Source: Streptomyces sp. JHA26 (GTDB taxonomy: Bacteria; Actinomycetota; Actinomycetes; Streptomycetales; Streptomycetaceae). Taken from it: DNA of 64,000 bases. Every line of letters starts with the position of its first letter. Positions within the stretch are counted from its first letter, which is position 1. Position numbers and translations under genes: made by a program. The notes under the pieces were generated by a model. It saw only the letters and a list, made by a program, of their open reading frames with translations, made no database searches and was not told the origin of the DNA. Below, one piece after another: positions 8,961 through 16,332 of the stretch. Where the stretch lies: the NCBI RefSeq assembly GCF_002005565.1, contig NZ_BDJC01000039.1, forward strand, positions 1 to 64,000. The letters are read 5' to 3'.

Positions 8961-9006
8961 GACGCGGGTGGGGCCCGGCACCGCAGTGCCGGGCCCCACC
9001 CGCGTC
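8961..9006 (-). terminator. Strong terminator hairpin after the DHA2 exporter gene
   Basis: A perfect 21-bp inverted repeat (8961-8981 and 8986-9006) around the 4-base loop CGCA, one of the most stable hairpins in the window. It lies 44 bp beyond the exporter stop codon and insulates that gene from the fru promoter region on the same strand. Confidence 0.9.
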
Positions 9007-9050
9007 CCCCTGCCCGCCGTGCACCGGCCCCGCCGTGCACGGGCCCGTCG

Positions 9051-10595
9051 TCAGACCAGTGCGGGCTTCTCCCCCTCCTGCGCGGCCTCCTCCTGCGCGG
9101 CCTCCTCCTGCCCGGCCTCCTCCTGCTCCGCCGTCCCTTCCGCGTGCCGGTCCGTCCGCCCGGGCAGGGCGAACATCAGCAGGAAGATGACGCCCAGCAC
9201 CGCGGCCACCCAGCCCAGCGCGTTCTGGAAGGCGTCGGCGTAGGCCGCCCCGATGCCGGACGGGGCCACGTGGTCGTCCATCGTGCCGAAGAAGACCACC
9301 GACACCAGGCCGAGTCCGAGCGCGTTGCCCATCTGCTGCACGGTGTTGATCAGCCCGGACGCCGCACCGGCGTGCTCGCGCGGCACCTGGGACAGCACCG
9401 CGTCCGTCAGCGGGGCGACGATCAGGCCCATGCCGACGCCCATGACGACCAGGGGCGGCGCCATCTGCCAGGACGTGATGCCGAGGCCGTACCGCCCGGC
9501 CTCCCAGAGGTAGAGCAGCACTCCGGCCGCCATCACCAGCGCGCCCGCCTGGAGCACCTTGCGCCCGAAGCGCGGGACCAGCTTCTGCACCGACAGGCCC
9601 GCCGCCACGGACACCGCGATCGAGAACGGCACGCCCGTCAGCCCGGCCCGCAGCGGGCTCCAGCCCAGCCCCTCCTGCATGTAGAGCGTCCACACCAGGA
9701 AGAAGATGCCGAGCCCGACCCCGAAGACGGTCTGGACGGCGATGCCCGCCGCGAAGCTCTTCACCTTGAACAGCGACAGCTCGACCAGCGGGGAGCCGTC
9801 CCGCGCGCTCTTGCGCCGCTCGTACGCCACCAGCACCGCGAGGACGACGAACGCGCCGCCCATCGACACGTACCCCCACAGCGGCCAGCCCAGCTCGCGG
9901 CCCCGGGTCAGCGGGTAGACCAGCATCAGCAGACCGAGGGTGACCAGGGCGACGCCGACCAGGTCCAGCTTGAGGGCGCGCGGGGCCTTGGACTCGGTGA
10001 TGAAGCGGCTGCCGAGGACCAGGGCGGCGATGCCGACCGGCAGGTTGATGAGGAAGATGGGCCGCCATTCCAGCCCGAAGAGGTTCCACTCGGTCAGCAG
10101 GGCGCCGAGCAGCGGACCGGAGACGGCGCCGAGGCCGACGATCGCGCCGAACAGCCCGAACACCTTGCCGCGTTCGTGCGCCGGGAAGGTCGCGTGCACG
10201 ATCGACAGCACCTGCGGCACCATCAGCGCGGCCATGGCGCCCTGGAGGATGCGCGAGGCGACCAGCATCTCCGGGTTCACCGCGAAGCCGCACAGCGCGG
10301 ACGCGAGCGTGAAGCCGCCGATGCCCACGAGGAACAGCCGCTTGCGGCCGTGGATGTCGCCGAGCCGGCCGCCGGTGATCAGGCCGGCGGCGAAGGCGAG
10401 GGCGTAGCCGGCGGTGATCCACTGGATCTGGCTGAAGGAGGCGCCCTCGTCCCGCCGGATCGACGGGACCGCGATGTTGACGATCGTGACGTCGACGAGG
10501 TCCATGAACGCCGCCGTCATCACGATCGCGAGGGCGAACCAGCGCCGGCGGTCGGGCCGGACCGTGGAGGTGTCCGGGGTGTGCGTGAAGGTCAT
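9051..10595 (-). CDS. DHA2-family (EmrB/QacA) drug:H+ exporter
   Basis: A 514-residue 14-span major facilitator permease. Motif A is 'GGRLGDIHGRKRLF' after TM2, motif D1-like 'LVDVTIVNIAVPSI' lies in TM1, and the antiporter motif C 'GAIVGLGAVSGPLLGALL' is in TM5. The tail has Glu-rich repeats ('QEEAGQEEAAQEEAAQEG') encoded by a CCTCCTCCTGC repeat. It probably exports a hydrophobic or cationic toxic compound. It is divergent from a WYL regulator 62 bp away, which is the likely controller. Substrate cannot be read from sequence. Confidence 0.93.
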   Translation of the reverse strand: MTFTHTPDTSTVRPDRRRWFALAIVMTAAFMDLVDVTIVNIAVPSIRRDEGASFSQIQWITAGYALAFAAGLITGGRLGDIHGRKRLFLVGIGGFTLASALCGFAVNPEMLVASRILQGAMAALMVPQVLSIVHATFPAHERGKVFGLFGAIVGLGAVSGPLLGALLTEWNLFGLEWRPIFLINLPVGIAALVLGSRFITESKAPRALKLDLVGVALVTLGLLMLVYPLTRGRELGWPLWGYVSMGGAFVVLAVLVAYERRKSARDGSPLVELSLFKVKSFAAGIAVQTVFGVGLGIFFLVWTLYMQEGLGWSPLRAGLTGVPFSIAVSVAAGLSVQKLVPRFGRKVLQAGALVMAAGVLLYLWEAGRYGLGITSWQMAPPLVVMGVGMGLIVAPLTDAVLSQVPREHAGAASGLINTVQQMGNALGLGLVSVVFFGTMDDHVAPSGIGAAYADAFQNALGWVAAVLGVIFLLMFALPGRTDRHAEGTAEQEEAGQEEAAQEEAAQEGEKPALV

Positions 10596-10607
10596 GGGAA
10601 CAAGCTA

Positions 10608-10623
10608 TGACCCAGATAGGTCA
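10608..10623. promoter_or_regulatory. Candidate operator between the DHA2 exporter and WYL regulator genes
   Basis: The dyad TGACC-N6-GGTCA (10608-10623) lies 12 bp upstream of the exporter start and 34 bp upstream of the preferred regulator start. Its position in the shared promoter region suits a site for the WYL protein. An alternative regulator start at 10607 would place the dyad inside the coding sequence, which argues for the later start. Confidence 0.55.
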
Positions 10624-10657
10624 GATCGTGTCCTACTTCTGGGGCATGCTCGGACGC

Positions 10658-11629
10658 ATGACGACGGACACTCCGGCCCGGCTCCTGACCCTGCTCTCCC
10701 TCCTCCAGACACCCCGTGAATGGCCCGGCGGCGAGCTCGCCGACCGGCTCGGGGTCTCCCGCCGCACGGTCCGGCGGGACATCGACCGGCTGCGCGAGCT
10801 GGGCTATCCCGTGCAGGCGACCATGGGTGCCGACGGCGGGTACCGGCTGGTCGCGGGCAAGGCGATGCCGCCGCTCGTGCTGGACGACGAGGAGGCGGTG
10901 GCGATCGCGGTCGGGCTGCGTGCCGGGGCGGGGCACGCGGTGGAGGGCGTGGACGAGGCGTCGGTGCGGGCGCTGGCCAAACTGGAGCAGGTGCTGCCGA
11001 CGCGGCTGCGGCACCGCGTCGCCACGCTCCAGGCCGCGACGACGCCGCTGACCAGCGGGGACGGACCGAGCATCGCGCCCGAGACGCTGACCGTGATGGC
11101 CTCCACGGTGGCCGGACGGGAGCGGCTGCGGTTCGCCTACCGCGCCAAGGACGGCACCGAGTCGCGGCGCGTGACGGAGCCGTACCGGCTGGTCTCGACG
11201 GGCCGGCGCTGGTACCTGGTCGCCTACGACCTCGACCGGGACGACTGGCGGACCTTCCGGGTGGACCGGGTGAGCGAGCCGTTCGCGACGGGCGCGCGGT
11301 TCGCTCCCCGGGAGCTGCCGACAGGGGACGCGGCGGAGTACCTGCGCCGGTCCATGCAGTGGCGCGGCGACTCGTACGAGATCGTCGTCGCCTTCGCCGC
11401 GCCGGTGCGGGAGGTCGCCGCACGGCTGCCGGGGTGGATCGGGCCCCCGGAACCGGTGGGCGACGGGACGTCGTGCGTCCTGCGGGCCACGGTCTCGGAC
11501 GCGGTGGAGTGGATGGCGGTGCGGCTCGCGATGCTCGGGGTGGACTTCCGGGTCCAGGAGCCGCCGGAGCTGGTCGCCTGCGTACGCGCCCTGGGCGCCC
11601 GCCTGACCCGAGCGGCCACGGAGGCCTGA
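10658..11629 (+). CDS. HTH/WYL-domain transcriptional regulator
   Basis: A 323-residue regulator with an N-terminal HTH_11 winged helix (about residues 5-60: 'RLLTLLSLLQTPREWPGGELADRLGVS', then 'TVRRDIDRLRELGY') and a WYL ligand-sensing domain (about 145-235) with 'GRRWYLVAYDLDRDDWRTFRVDRVSE', followed by a WCX C-terminal domain. WYL domains bind nucleic acid or small ligands. Its partner is likely the divergent exporter. ATG at 10658 is preferred over in-frame starts at 10607 and 10646 because the dyad and presumed promoter lie between the genes; the ribosome site is weak in every case. Confidence 0.92.
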   Translation: MTTDTPARLLTLLSLLQTPREWPGGELADRLGVSRRTVRRDIDRLRELGYPVQATMGADGGYRLVAGKAMPPLVLDDEEAVAIAVGLRAGAGHAVEGVDEASVRALAKLEQVLPTRLRHRVATLQAATTPLTSGDGPSIAPETLTVMASTVAGRERLRFAYRAKDGTESRRVTEPYRLVSTGRRWYLVAYDLDRDDWRTFRVDRVSEPFATGARFAPRELPTGDAAEYLRRSMQWRGDSYEIVVAFAAPVREVAARLPGWIGPPEPVGDGTSCVLRATVSDAVEWMAVRLAMLGVDFRVQEPPELVACVRALGARLTRAATEA

Positions 11630-11664
11630 CGGCCGCCCGGCCCCCGCCCGCGCACACGCACCCG

Positions 11665-11884
11665 GCGTCACCAGGCGCGGCCGTGCCACCCCGGCCGCGC
11701 ACGCGTCCCGCGCCACCACGCGCGCCTGTGCCACCTCCGCCGCACGCGCCCCGCGCCACCACGGAAGCCCGTGCCACCCCCGCCGCACACTCACCCCCAC
11801 GTCACCACGGACGCTCGTGCCACCTCGCCGCACGCGCCTCGCGCCACCACGGACGCCCGTGCCACCCCCGCCGCGCACGCGCCC
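11665..11884. repeat. Five-copy degenerate minisatellite, 42-46 bp period
   Basis: Five direct units begin at about 11665, 11710, 11753, 11799 and 11841. Each has the core GCGCCACCACGGACGCCCGT or a close variant, then GCCACC, CCGCCGC and an ACGC-rich end. Most units can form a small hairpin CACGG-ACGC-CCGTG. The array fills the gap between convergent WYL and TetR genes (stops at 11629 and 11912). It is not a CRISPR: units are contiguous, with no unique spacers. Confidence 0.8.
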
Positions 11885-11911
11885 CGACCGCCGAGGGCGG
11901 CCGCACCGCGC

Positions 11912-12598
11912 CTACGCCCCCGGTGTCTCCTCCCAGGTGAACCCCCTCAGCACCTCCAGGTTCCCCAGCGCCAGTTCCAGGGCCCTCGTCGGGTCCTCCG
12001 CGGACGCGGCCCAGTACTCCACCGCCACCCGTACCGCCGCCCCCGCCGTGGCGGCGGCGAAGCGGAGTCGGGGGCCGGGCTCCGGCACCTCGGCAACGTT
12101 GTCGTCGCCGTCCCGCGCGGCCGCGATCCGCTCGGCCAGCGCCTCCCCGAGCGCCCGCTCGGTCATGTGGCACACGTCGGTCCACACCTTCCGCAGCGCC
12201 GGGCTCGTCCCGGTCAGGCGGATCAGCGTCCGGGCCCCCTCCCACGACGCGGCGGACACCCCGGCCCCCGGCGTCAGCGTATGCCGCGCCGCGTGTTCCA
12301 GGGCCTGCGGCGGGGACAGCTCGGGCGGGGCGTTCCGTACCGCCTCGACCCAGCGCTCGGCGCCCAGGGCGTAGAGGGGCGCGACGGCCTCCTCCTTGGT
12401 GGCGAAGTAGCGGTAGAAGGTGCGCGGGGCGATGCCGGCGGCGTGCGCGATGTCCTCGGCCCGGGTGGCCCGCAGGCCCTGGTGCGTGAAGAGGCGGGCC
12501 GCCGCGCGGGCGATGTCCATGCGGGTCCGGGCCTTGCGCCGCTCGGTCAGCGAGGCCGGTGGCCGGCCGAGAGCGGGAGTACGGGTGGTGCTGCTCAC
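11912..12598 (-). CDS. TetR-family transcriptional regulator
   Basis: A 228-residue TetR regulator. The HTH lies at about residues 20-70 ('RKARTRMDIARAAARLFTHQ' ... 'EDIAHAAGIAPRTFYRYFATKEEAV'), and the C-terminal half is the variable ligand-binding domain with a MftR/acyl-like 'CHMTERALGEALAERIA' helix. The start is GTG. A perfect 15-bp palindrome lies 21 bp upstream, consistent with autorepression. No divergent target gene is close (the next is hrdD, on the same strand, ending its coding region at 13023), so its regulon is not evident here. Confidence 0.93.
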   Translation of the reverse strand: MSSTTRTPALGRPPASLTERRKARTRMDIARAAARLFTHQGLRATRAEDIAHAAGIAPRTFYRYFATKEEAVAPLYALGAERWVEAVRNAPPELSPPQALEHAARHTLTPGAGVSAASWEGARTLIRLTGTSPALRKVWTDVCHMTERALGEALAERIAAARDGDDNVAEVPEPGPRLRFAAATAGAAVRVAVEYWAASAEDPTRALELALGNLEVLRGFTWEETPGA

Positions 12599-12618
12599 TT
12601 CGGCAGGTTATGCCGCTG

Positions 12619-12633
12619 TGGCAGAATCTGCCA
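12619..12633. promoter_or_regulatory. Perfect TetR-type operator palindrome
   Basis: TGGCAGAATCTGCCA is a perfect 7-1-7 dyad, 21 bp upstream of the TetR start codon. TetR-family repressors bind exactly such 13-17 bp palindromes over their own promoters. Confidence 0.8.
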
Positions 12634-13022
12634 TCCGGCGGGTCACCCCGGGGTTCAGGTTCGGGGTGGCCCGCCTCTTCGGGCTCTGCGCAGCCGTGCC
12701 CGTCCACGGACGGAGCCGGTCGTGCCCCCGCCCGTGGACGGAGGGAGCCGGGCTGCGGCACCCGGGGGGAAGGGGCGCCGAGCCCGGCTCGGGAAGTCCC
12801 GGCGCCGGGGGGAGTGCGTCGGGACGTGGTCCAAGTGTGCGTCGGATCCGGTGCTGAAGGGGGCCCGAACCGCCGGGCCCGGAATTCTTGTTCCCGGGCC
12901 CCCGCCGGTTGAAGCAGCGTTGTACGGCCATGTTTGCGCGGGCTTCGGCCACCGGCGTACGCCCCAGGCGCCCCACCACGCCCCCGTCTTACGGGGCCGC
13001 CCGGGGACGGCCCCGACGGGTC
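12634..13022. other. 389-bp non-coding gap between the TetR gene and hrdD
   Basis: No convincing gene is seen on either strand. It holds two hairpins. One is GGGCCCGG / CCGGGCCC (12875-12882 and 12894-12901) with an AT-rich loop. The other, CGGGGCCG / CGGCCCCG (12992-12999 and 13008-13015), lies just after the hrdD stop and is its probable terminator. The region between 12640 and 12850 shows nothing I can name. Confidence 0.6.
12992..13015 (-). terminator. Probable hrdD terminator
   Basis: An 8-bp perfect stem, CGGGGCCG / CGGCCCCG, with an 8-base loop, starting 8 bp past the hrdD stop codon. On the hrdD strand a purine-rich then G-rich stretch follows and there is no T-tract, so efficiency is uncertain. 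Confidence 0.6.
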
Positions 13023-14021
13023 CTACGCCGCCGCCTCGAAGCCGGTGTCACGCGCCAGCTTCTTCAGCTCCAGCAGCGCGTGCTTCTCGATCTGCCGGAT
13101 CCGCTCGCGGGTGAGGCCGTGCTCCTTGCCGACCTCGGTCAGCGTGCGCTCGCGGCCGTCGTCGATGCCGTAGCGCATCTTGATGATGGAGGCCGTGCGC
13201 GGGTCCAGGCGGCCGATGAGGTCGTCCAGTTCCTCGCTGCGCAGCAGCGTCATCACGGACTGCTCGGGCGACACGGCGGAGGTGTCCTCCAGCAGGTCGC
13301 CGAACTGGGTCTCGCCCTCGTCGTCCACCGACATGTTCAGCGAGACCGGGTCGCGGGCCCAGTCGAGCACGTCGGTGACGCGCTCCGGCGTCGAACCGAG
13401 CTCGGCGGCGATCTCCGCGGGCTCCGGCTCACGGCCGTGCTCGCGGTTGAACTCGCGCTGCACGCGCCGGATCCGGCCGAGCTCCTCCACGAGGTGGACG
13501 GGCAGGCGGATGGTGCGCGACTGGTCGGCGATCGACCGGGTGATGGCCTGACGGATCCACCAGGTCGCGTACGTCGAGAACTTGAAGCCCTTGCGGTAGT
13601 CGAACTTCTCGACCGCGCGGACCAGGCCGGCGTTGCCCTCCTGGATGAGGTCGAGGAGCGGCAGGCCGCTGCGCGGGTACCGGCGGGCGACCGCGACGAC
13701 CAGACGGAGGTTGGAACGGATGAAGACGTCCTTCGCCCGCTCGCCCGCGTCGATCAGGGCCTGGAGCTCCTCCCGGGTGGCGTCCGCCCCGGTCTCCTCG
13801 TAGCCTTCGAGGACCTGCCGCGCGAACACACCCGCCTCGATGGTCTGGGACAGCTCGACCTCCTTGGCGGCGTCGAGCAGGGGCGTCCGGGCGATCTCGT
13901 CGAGGTACATGCCGACCAGATCGCGGTCGGCGAGCTCGCCGCCGTTGGCGCGGACGCTGGTTGCCCTGTCGGTCGTCTCGCCGGTGGCGGACTTACGACG
14001 GGCGACGGCACGGGTTGCCAT
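13023..14021 (-). CDS. hrdD: Group 2 RNA polymerase sigma factor HrdD
   Basis: A 332-residue primary-like sigma factor. After a short N-terminus come region 1.2 ('DLVGMYLDEIARTPLLDAA'), region 2.1-2.2 ('RLVVAVARRYPRSGLPLLDL'), region 2.3-2.4 ('FKFSTYATWWIRQAITRSIA', 'QSRTIRLPVHLVEEL'), region 3 ('VQREFNREHGREPEPAEIAA') and region 4.2 ('LTEVGKEHGLTRERIRQIEK'). It lacks the long N-terminal extension of HrdB, and length and N-terminus (MATRAVARRK) match HrdD as I recall it. It is non-essential in known streptomycetes. A SigR-type promoter upstream links it to thiol-oxidative stress. Confidence 0.93.
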   Translation of the reverse strand: MATRAVARRKSATGETTDRATSVRANGGELADRDLVGMYLDEIARTPLLDAAKEVELSQTIEAGVFARQVLEGYEETGADATREELQALIDAGERAKDVFIRSNLRLVVAVARRYPRSGLPLLDLIQEGNAGLVRAVEKFDYRKGFKFSTYATWWIRQAITRSIADQSRTIRLPVHLVEELGRIRRVQREFNREHGREPEPAEIAAELGSTPERVTDVLDWARDPVSLNMSVDDEGETQFGDLLEDTSAVSPEQSVMTLLRSEELDDLIGRLDPRTASIIKMRYGIDDGRERTLTEVGKEHGLTRERIRQIEKHALLELKKLARDTGFEAAA

Positions 14022-14170
14022 GCGTGCTCCCTTGCGATGAGTGGTTCAGCGGGTGGTCCAGCGGACGTTCGGCACCGTGTGGGTCGTCTCCGATCTCTGT
14101 CGTGCTGTGGCGGAATCCGTCTCCGGACTCCCTCGGGACTCTCCTCGGGTGCCCTGCATCCGAGGGAAAC

Positions 14171-14197
14171 AACGACTGGAATCCGGACAGAATTCCC
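14171..14197 (-). promoter_or_regulatory. SigR-type promoter of hrdD
   Basis: On the minus strand, GGGAAT (14197-14192) is followed by exactly 18 bases and then GTT (14173-14171). This is the SigR consensus GGGAAT-N18-GTT. A transcript would start near 14163, giving a leader of about 140 bases. hrdD is a known SigR target in S. coelicolor, which supports the call. Confidence 0.85.
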
Positions 14198-14257
14198 AAC
14201 CCGCCCCTCGATTTTCCTGATCATGCAGTACCCTGTGCCGCCGCAGGAGGAGGTGCG

Positions 14258-14788
14258 ATGCCGTCGGAGCGCACGGATGTGCAGGTCAGGCCGGGGGCCG
14301 ACGGTGACCTCGAGGCCCTCACGGAGCTCTACAACCACTACGTACGTGAGACGCCCGTCACGTTCGACACCGCACCCTTCACTCCGGAGGAGCGCCGTCC
14401 GTGGCTGCTCTCCCACCCTGAAGACGGCCCGTACCGGCTGAGGGTTGCCACGGACGCGGACACGCGGGAGATTCTGGGCTACGCCACGTCCAGCCCCCAT
14501 CGCGCCAAGCCCGCGTACGCGACGTCGGTGGAGACCACCGTCTACGTCGCCCCGCACGCCGGCGGCCGGGGCATCGGCACGCTGCTCTACGCGTCGCTCT
14601 TCGAAGCCCTGGCGGGCGAGGACCTGCACCGCGCCTACGCGGGCGTCGCGCAGCCCAACGAGGCCTCCGTCCGGCTGCACGAGCGCTTCGGCTTCCGGCA
14701 CGTGGGCACGTTCCGCGAGGTGGGCCGCAAGTTCGGCCGCTACTGGGACGTGGCCTGGTACGAGAAGCCGCTCCGGGACCGTCCCTGA
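14258..14788 (+). CDS. GNAT N-acetyltransferase (phosphinothricin acetyltransferase-like)
   Basis: A 176-residue cytosolic acetyl-CoA-dependent N-acetyltransferase of the PAT/bar branch. It has 'YNHYVRETPVTFDTAPFTPE' near residue 27, typical of PAT and YncA-like enzymes, the acetyl-CoA loop 'GGRGIGTLLYASLFEAL' (motif A) and 'QPNEASVRLHERFGFRHVGT' (motif B), ending with 'GRYWDVAWYEKPL'. The RBS AGGAGGAGG is strong and 4 bases from the ATG. It may detoxify phosphinothricin-like or methionine-sulfoximine-like amines, but substrate specificity in this subfamily varies. It is divergent from hrdD. Confidence 0.88.
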   Translation: MPSERTDVQVRPGADGDLEALTELYNHYVRETPVTFDTAPFTPEERRPWLLSHPEDGPYRLRVATDADTREILGYATSSPHRAKPAYATSVETTVYVAPHAGGRGIGTLLYASLFEALAGEDLHRAYAGVAQPNEASVRLHERFGFRHVGTFREVGRKFGRYWDVAWYEKPLRDRP

Positions 14789-14793
14789 GCCCC

Positions 14794-15579
14794 TCAGCCG
14801 AACTGCACCGACCGCTTCGCCAGCCCCATCCAGAACCCGTCGATCACCGACCGGCCCAGGTCCAGCTCGCCGGCCGCGTCGGCCGCCCCCATCGTGACGA
14901 ACAGCGGGGCGAAGTGCTCGGTGCGCGGGTGGGCGAGCCGCCCCGCCGGGGACGTGCGGGTGAAGTCGAGCAGCGCGTCCACGTCGCCGCTCTCGAGCGC
15001 GCGCCGCCCCCAGTCGTCGAACTCGGCCGACCAGGCGGGGACGCCGGGCCGGCGCAGGGCGGCCAGGTTGTGGGTGAAGAAGCCGGAGCCGACGATCAGC
15101 ACGCCCTCGTCGCGCAGGGGCGCCAGCCTGCGGCCGATCTCCATGAGCCGCGCCGGGTCGAGGGTCGGCATGGAGACCTGGAGGACCGGGACGTCGGCGT
15201 CCGGGTACATCTCCACCAGCGGGACGTACGCGCCGTGGTCGAGGCCGCGGTCGGGGACGTCCTGCACGGGCGTGCCGGGGGCGCGCAGCAGCTTGCGGAC
15301 GGAGTCGGCGAGCCCGGGGGCGCCGGGGGCGTCGTAGCGCACCCGGTAGTAGTGCTCGGGGAAGCCCCAGAAGTCGTACACGAGCGGCACGGTGCGGGTG
15401 GCGCCGAGGGCGAGCGGGGCCTCCTCCCAGTGGGCGGAGACGACGAGGATCGCCGTCGGGCGCGGCAGGCCGGCGGCCCAGGCGGCGAGCTGCCCGGGCC
15501 AGACGGGGTCGTCGGCGAGGGGCGGGGCACCGTGGCTGAAGTAGAGGGCGGGCATCCGCTCCCGGACGTCGGTCGACAT
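14794..15579 (-). CDS. LigB/DODA-family extradiol ring-cleavage dioxygenase
   Basis: A 261-residue class III extradiol dioxygenase of the YgiD/DODA branch, which opens catechol-type rings using Fe(II) or Zn(II). Conserved features are 'PALYFSHGAPPLADD' (first metal His), 'ILVVSAHWEE' (second His), 'DRGLDHGAYVPL' (catalytic His) and 'LIVGSGFFTHNL' (third His). It is convergent with the acetyltransferase (6-bp gap) and divergent from a MarR regulator. This dioxygenase/MarR pair is common in actinomycetes; MarR proteins of this type respond to phenolics or quinones, so the enzyme probably clears such a compound. Confidence 0.9.
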   Translation of the reverse strand: MSTDVRERMPALYFSHGAPPLADDPVWPGQLAAWAAGLPRPTAILVVSAHWEEAPLALGATRTVPLVYDFWGFPEHYYRVRYDAPGAPGLADSVRKLLRAPGTPVQDVPDRGLDHGAYVPLVEMYPDADVPVLQVSMPTLDPARLMEIGRRLAPLRDEGVLIVGSGFFTHNLAALRRPGVPAWSAEFDDWGRRALESGDVDALLDFTRTSPAGRLAHPRTEHFAPLFVTMGAADAAGELDLGRSVIDGFWMGLAKRSVQFG

Positions 15580-15609
15580 GGCGGCGGCTCCCCATCACAC
15601 GACTGTTGC

Positions 15610-15665
15610 TTGAAGTCTCAATCTCTTCCGTGTTCGAACCTACGTCACTTTTGTTTAATATTCAA
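15610..15665. promoter_or_regulatory. Two candidate MarR operators in the dioxygenase/MarR divergent promoter
   Basis: TTGAAGTCTCAA (15610-15621) and TTGTTTAATATTCAA (15651-15665) are imperfect dyads sharing TTG-A..CAA ends, the usual form of MarR/DUF24-type sites. They lie in a locally AT-rich stretch of an otherwise GC-rich gap between start codons at 15579 and 15691. One site probably overlaps each promoter. Confidence 0.65.
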
Positions 15666-15690
15666 GGAGTAGTCTCGTAGAGTGGGATAC

Positions 15691-16206
15691 ATGAATACGG
15701 CACCCATCCCGGCCCCCGCCGACGAGCCCCGCTGGCTCACCGACGAGGAGCAGCTCGTGTGGCGCTCCTACATCGAGGCCGCCACCCTCCTGGAGGACCA
15801 CCTCGACCGCCAGCTGCAGCGCGACGCGGGCATGCCCCACGTCTACTACGGCCTGCTGGTCAAGCTCGCCGAGTCGCCGAGGCGGCGCCTGCGTATGACG
15901 GAGCTGGCCAAGTACGCGAAGATCACCCGCTCCCGTCTCTCGCACGCGGTCGCCCGCCTGGAGAAGAACGGCTGGGTGCACCGCGAGGACTGCCCGTCCG
16001 ACAAGCGCGGTCAGTTCGCGGTGCTCACGGACGAGGGGTACGCGGTCCTGCGGCGGACCGCACCGGGCCACGTGGACGCCGTGCGCCAGGCCGTGTTCGA
16101 CCGGCTCACCCCGGAACAGCAGAAGTCCCTCGGCGAGATCATGCGGATCGTCGCCGAGGGACTCCAGCCCGCCGAGGCGGGCGCGGACCTGCCCTGGCTG
16201 CGCTGA
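15691..16206 (+). CDS. MarR-family transcriptional regulator
   Basis: A 171-residue winged-helix regulator. The wHTH is at about residues 57-115: 'RMTELAKYAKITRSRLSHAV' then 'ARLEKNGWVHREDCPSDKRG', where the final segment is the wing with the MarR-typical 'D-x-R' motif, and C-terminal helices form the dimer interface. ATG at 15691 is used; an in-frame GTG at 15682 is nearly as good, having AAGGAG 12 bases upstream. It probably represses the divergent dioxygenase and itself through the TTGA..TCAA sites. Confidence 0.92.
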   Translation: MNTAPIPAPADEPRWLTDEEQLVWRSYIEAATLLEDHLDRQLQRDAGMPHVYYGLLVKLAESPRRRLRMTELAKYAKITRSRLSHAVARLEKNGWVHREDCPSDKRGQFAVLTDEGYAVLRRTAPGHVDAVRQAVFDRLTPEQQKSLGEIMRIVAEGLQPAEAGADLPWLR

Positions 16207-16244
16207 GCGGATCGCTCGGGCGGCCGGACGGGTCCGCGGGGGAA

Positions 16245-16281
16245 CCGTGCGCGCGGGGGCGTCCCCTCCCCCTGCGCACGG
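16245..16281. terminator. Terminator hairpin between convergent MarR and DHA2 genes
   Basis: CCGTGCGC (16245-16252) pairs with GCGCACGG (16274-16281), and after a small bulge GGGGG pairs with CCCCC (16268-16272). It lies between stop codons at 16206 and 16333. Confidence 0.7.
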
Positions 16282-16332
16282 GTGGCACGGGTGGTGCTCA
16301 GGGCCCGGGGGGTATCACCGGCCGGTGTCGTG

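Noticed and set aside
11665-11884. Possible CRISPR array
   Set aside because: Units are contiguous and there are no unique spacers of constant length; no cas genes are near.
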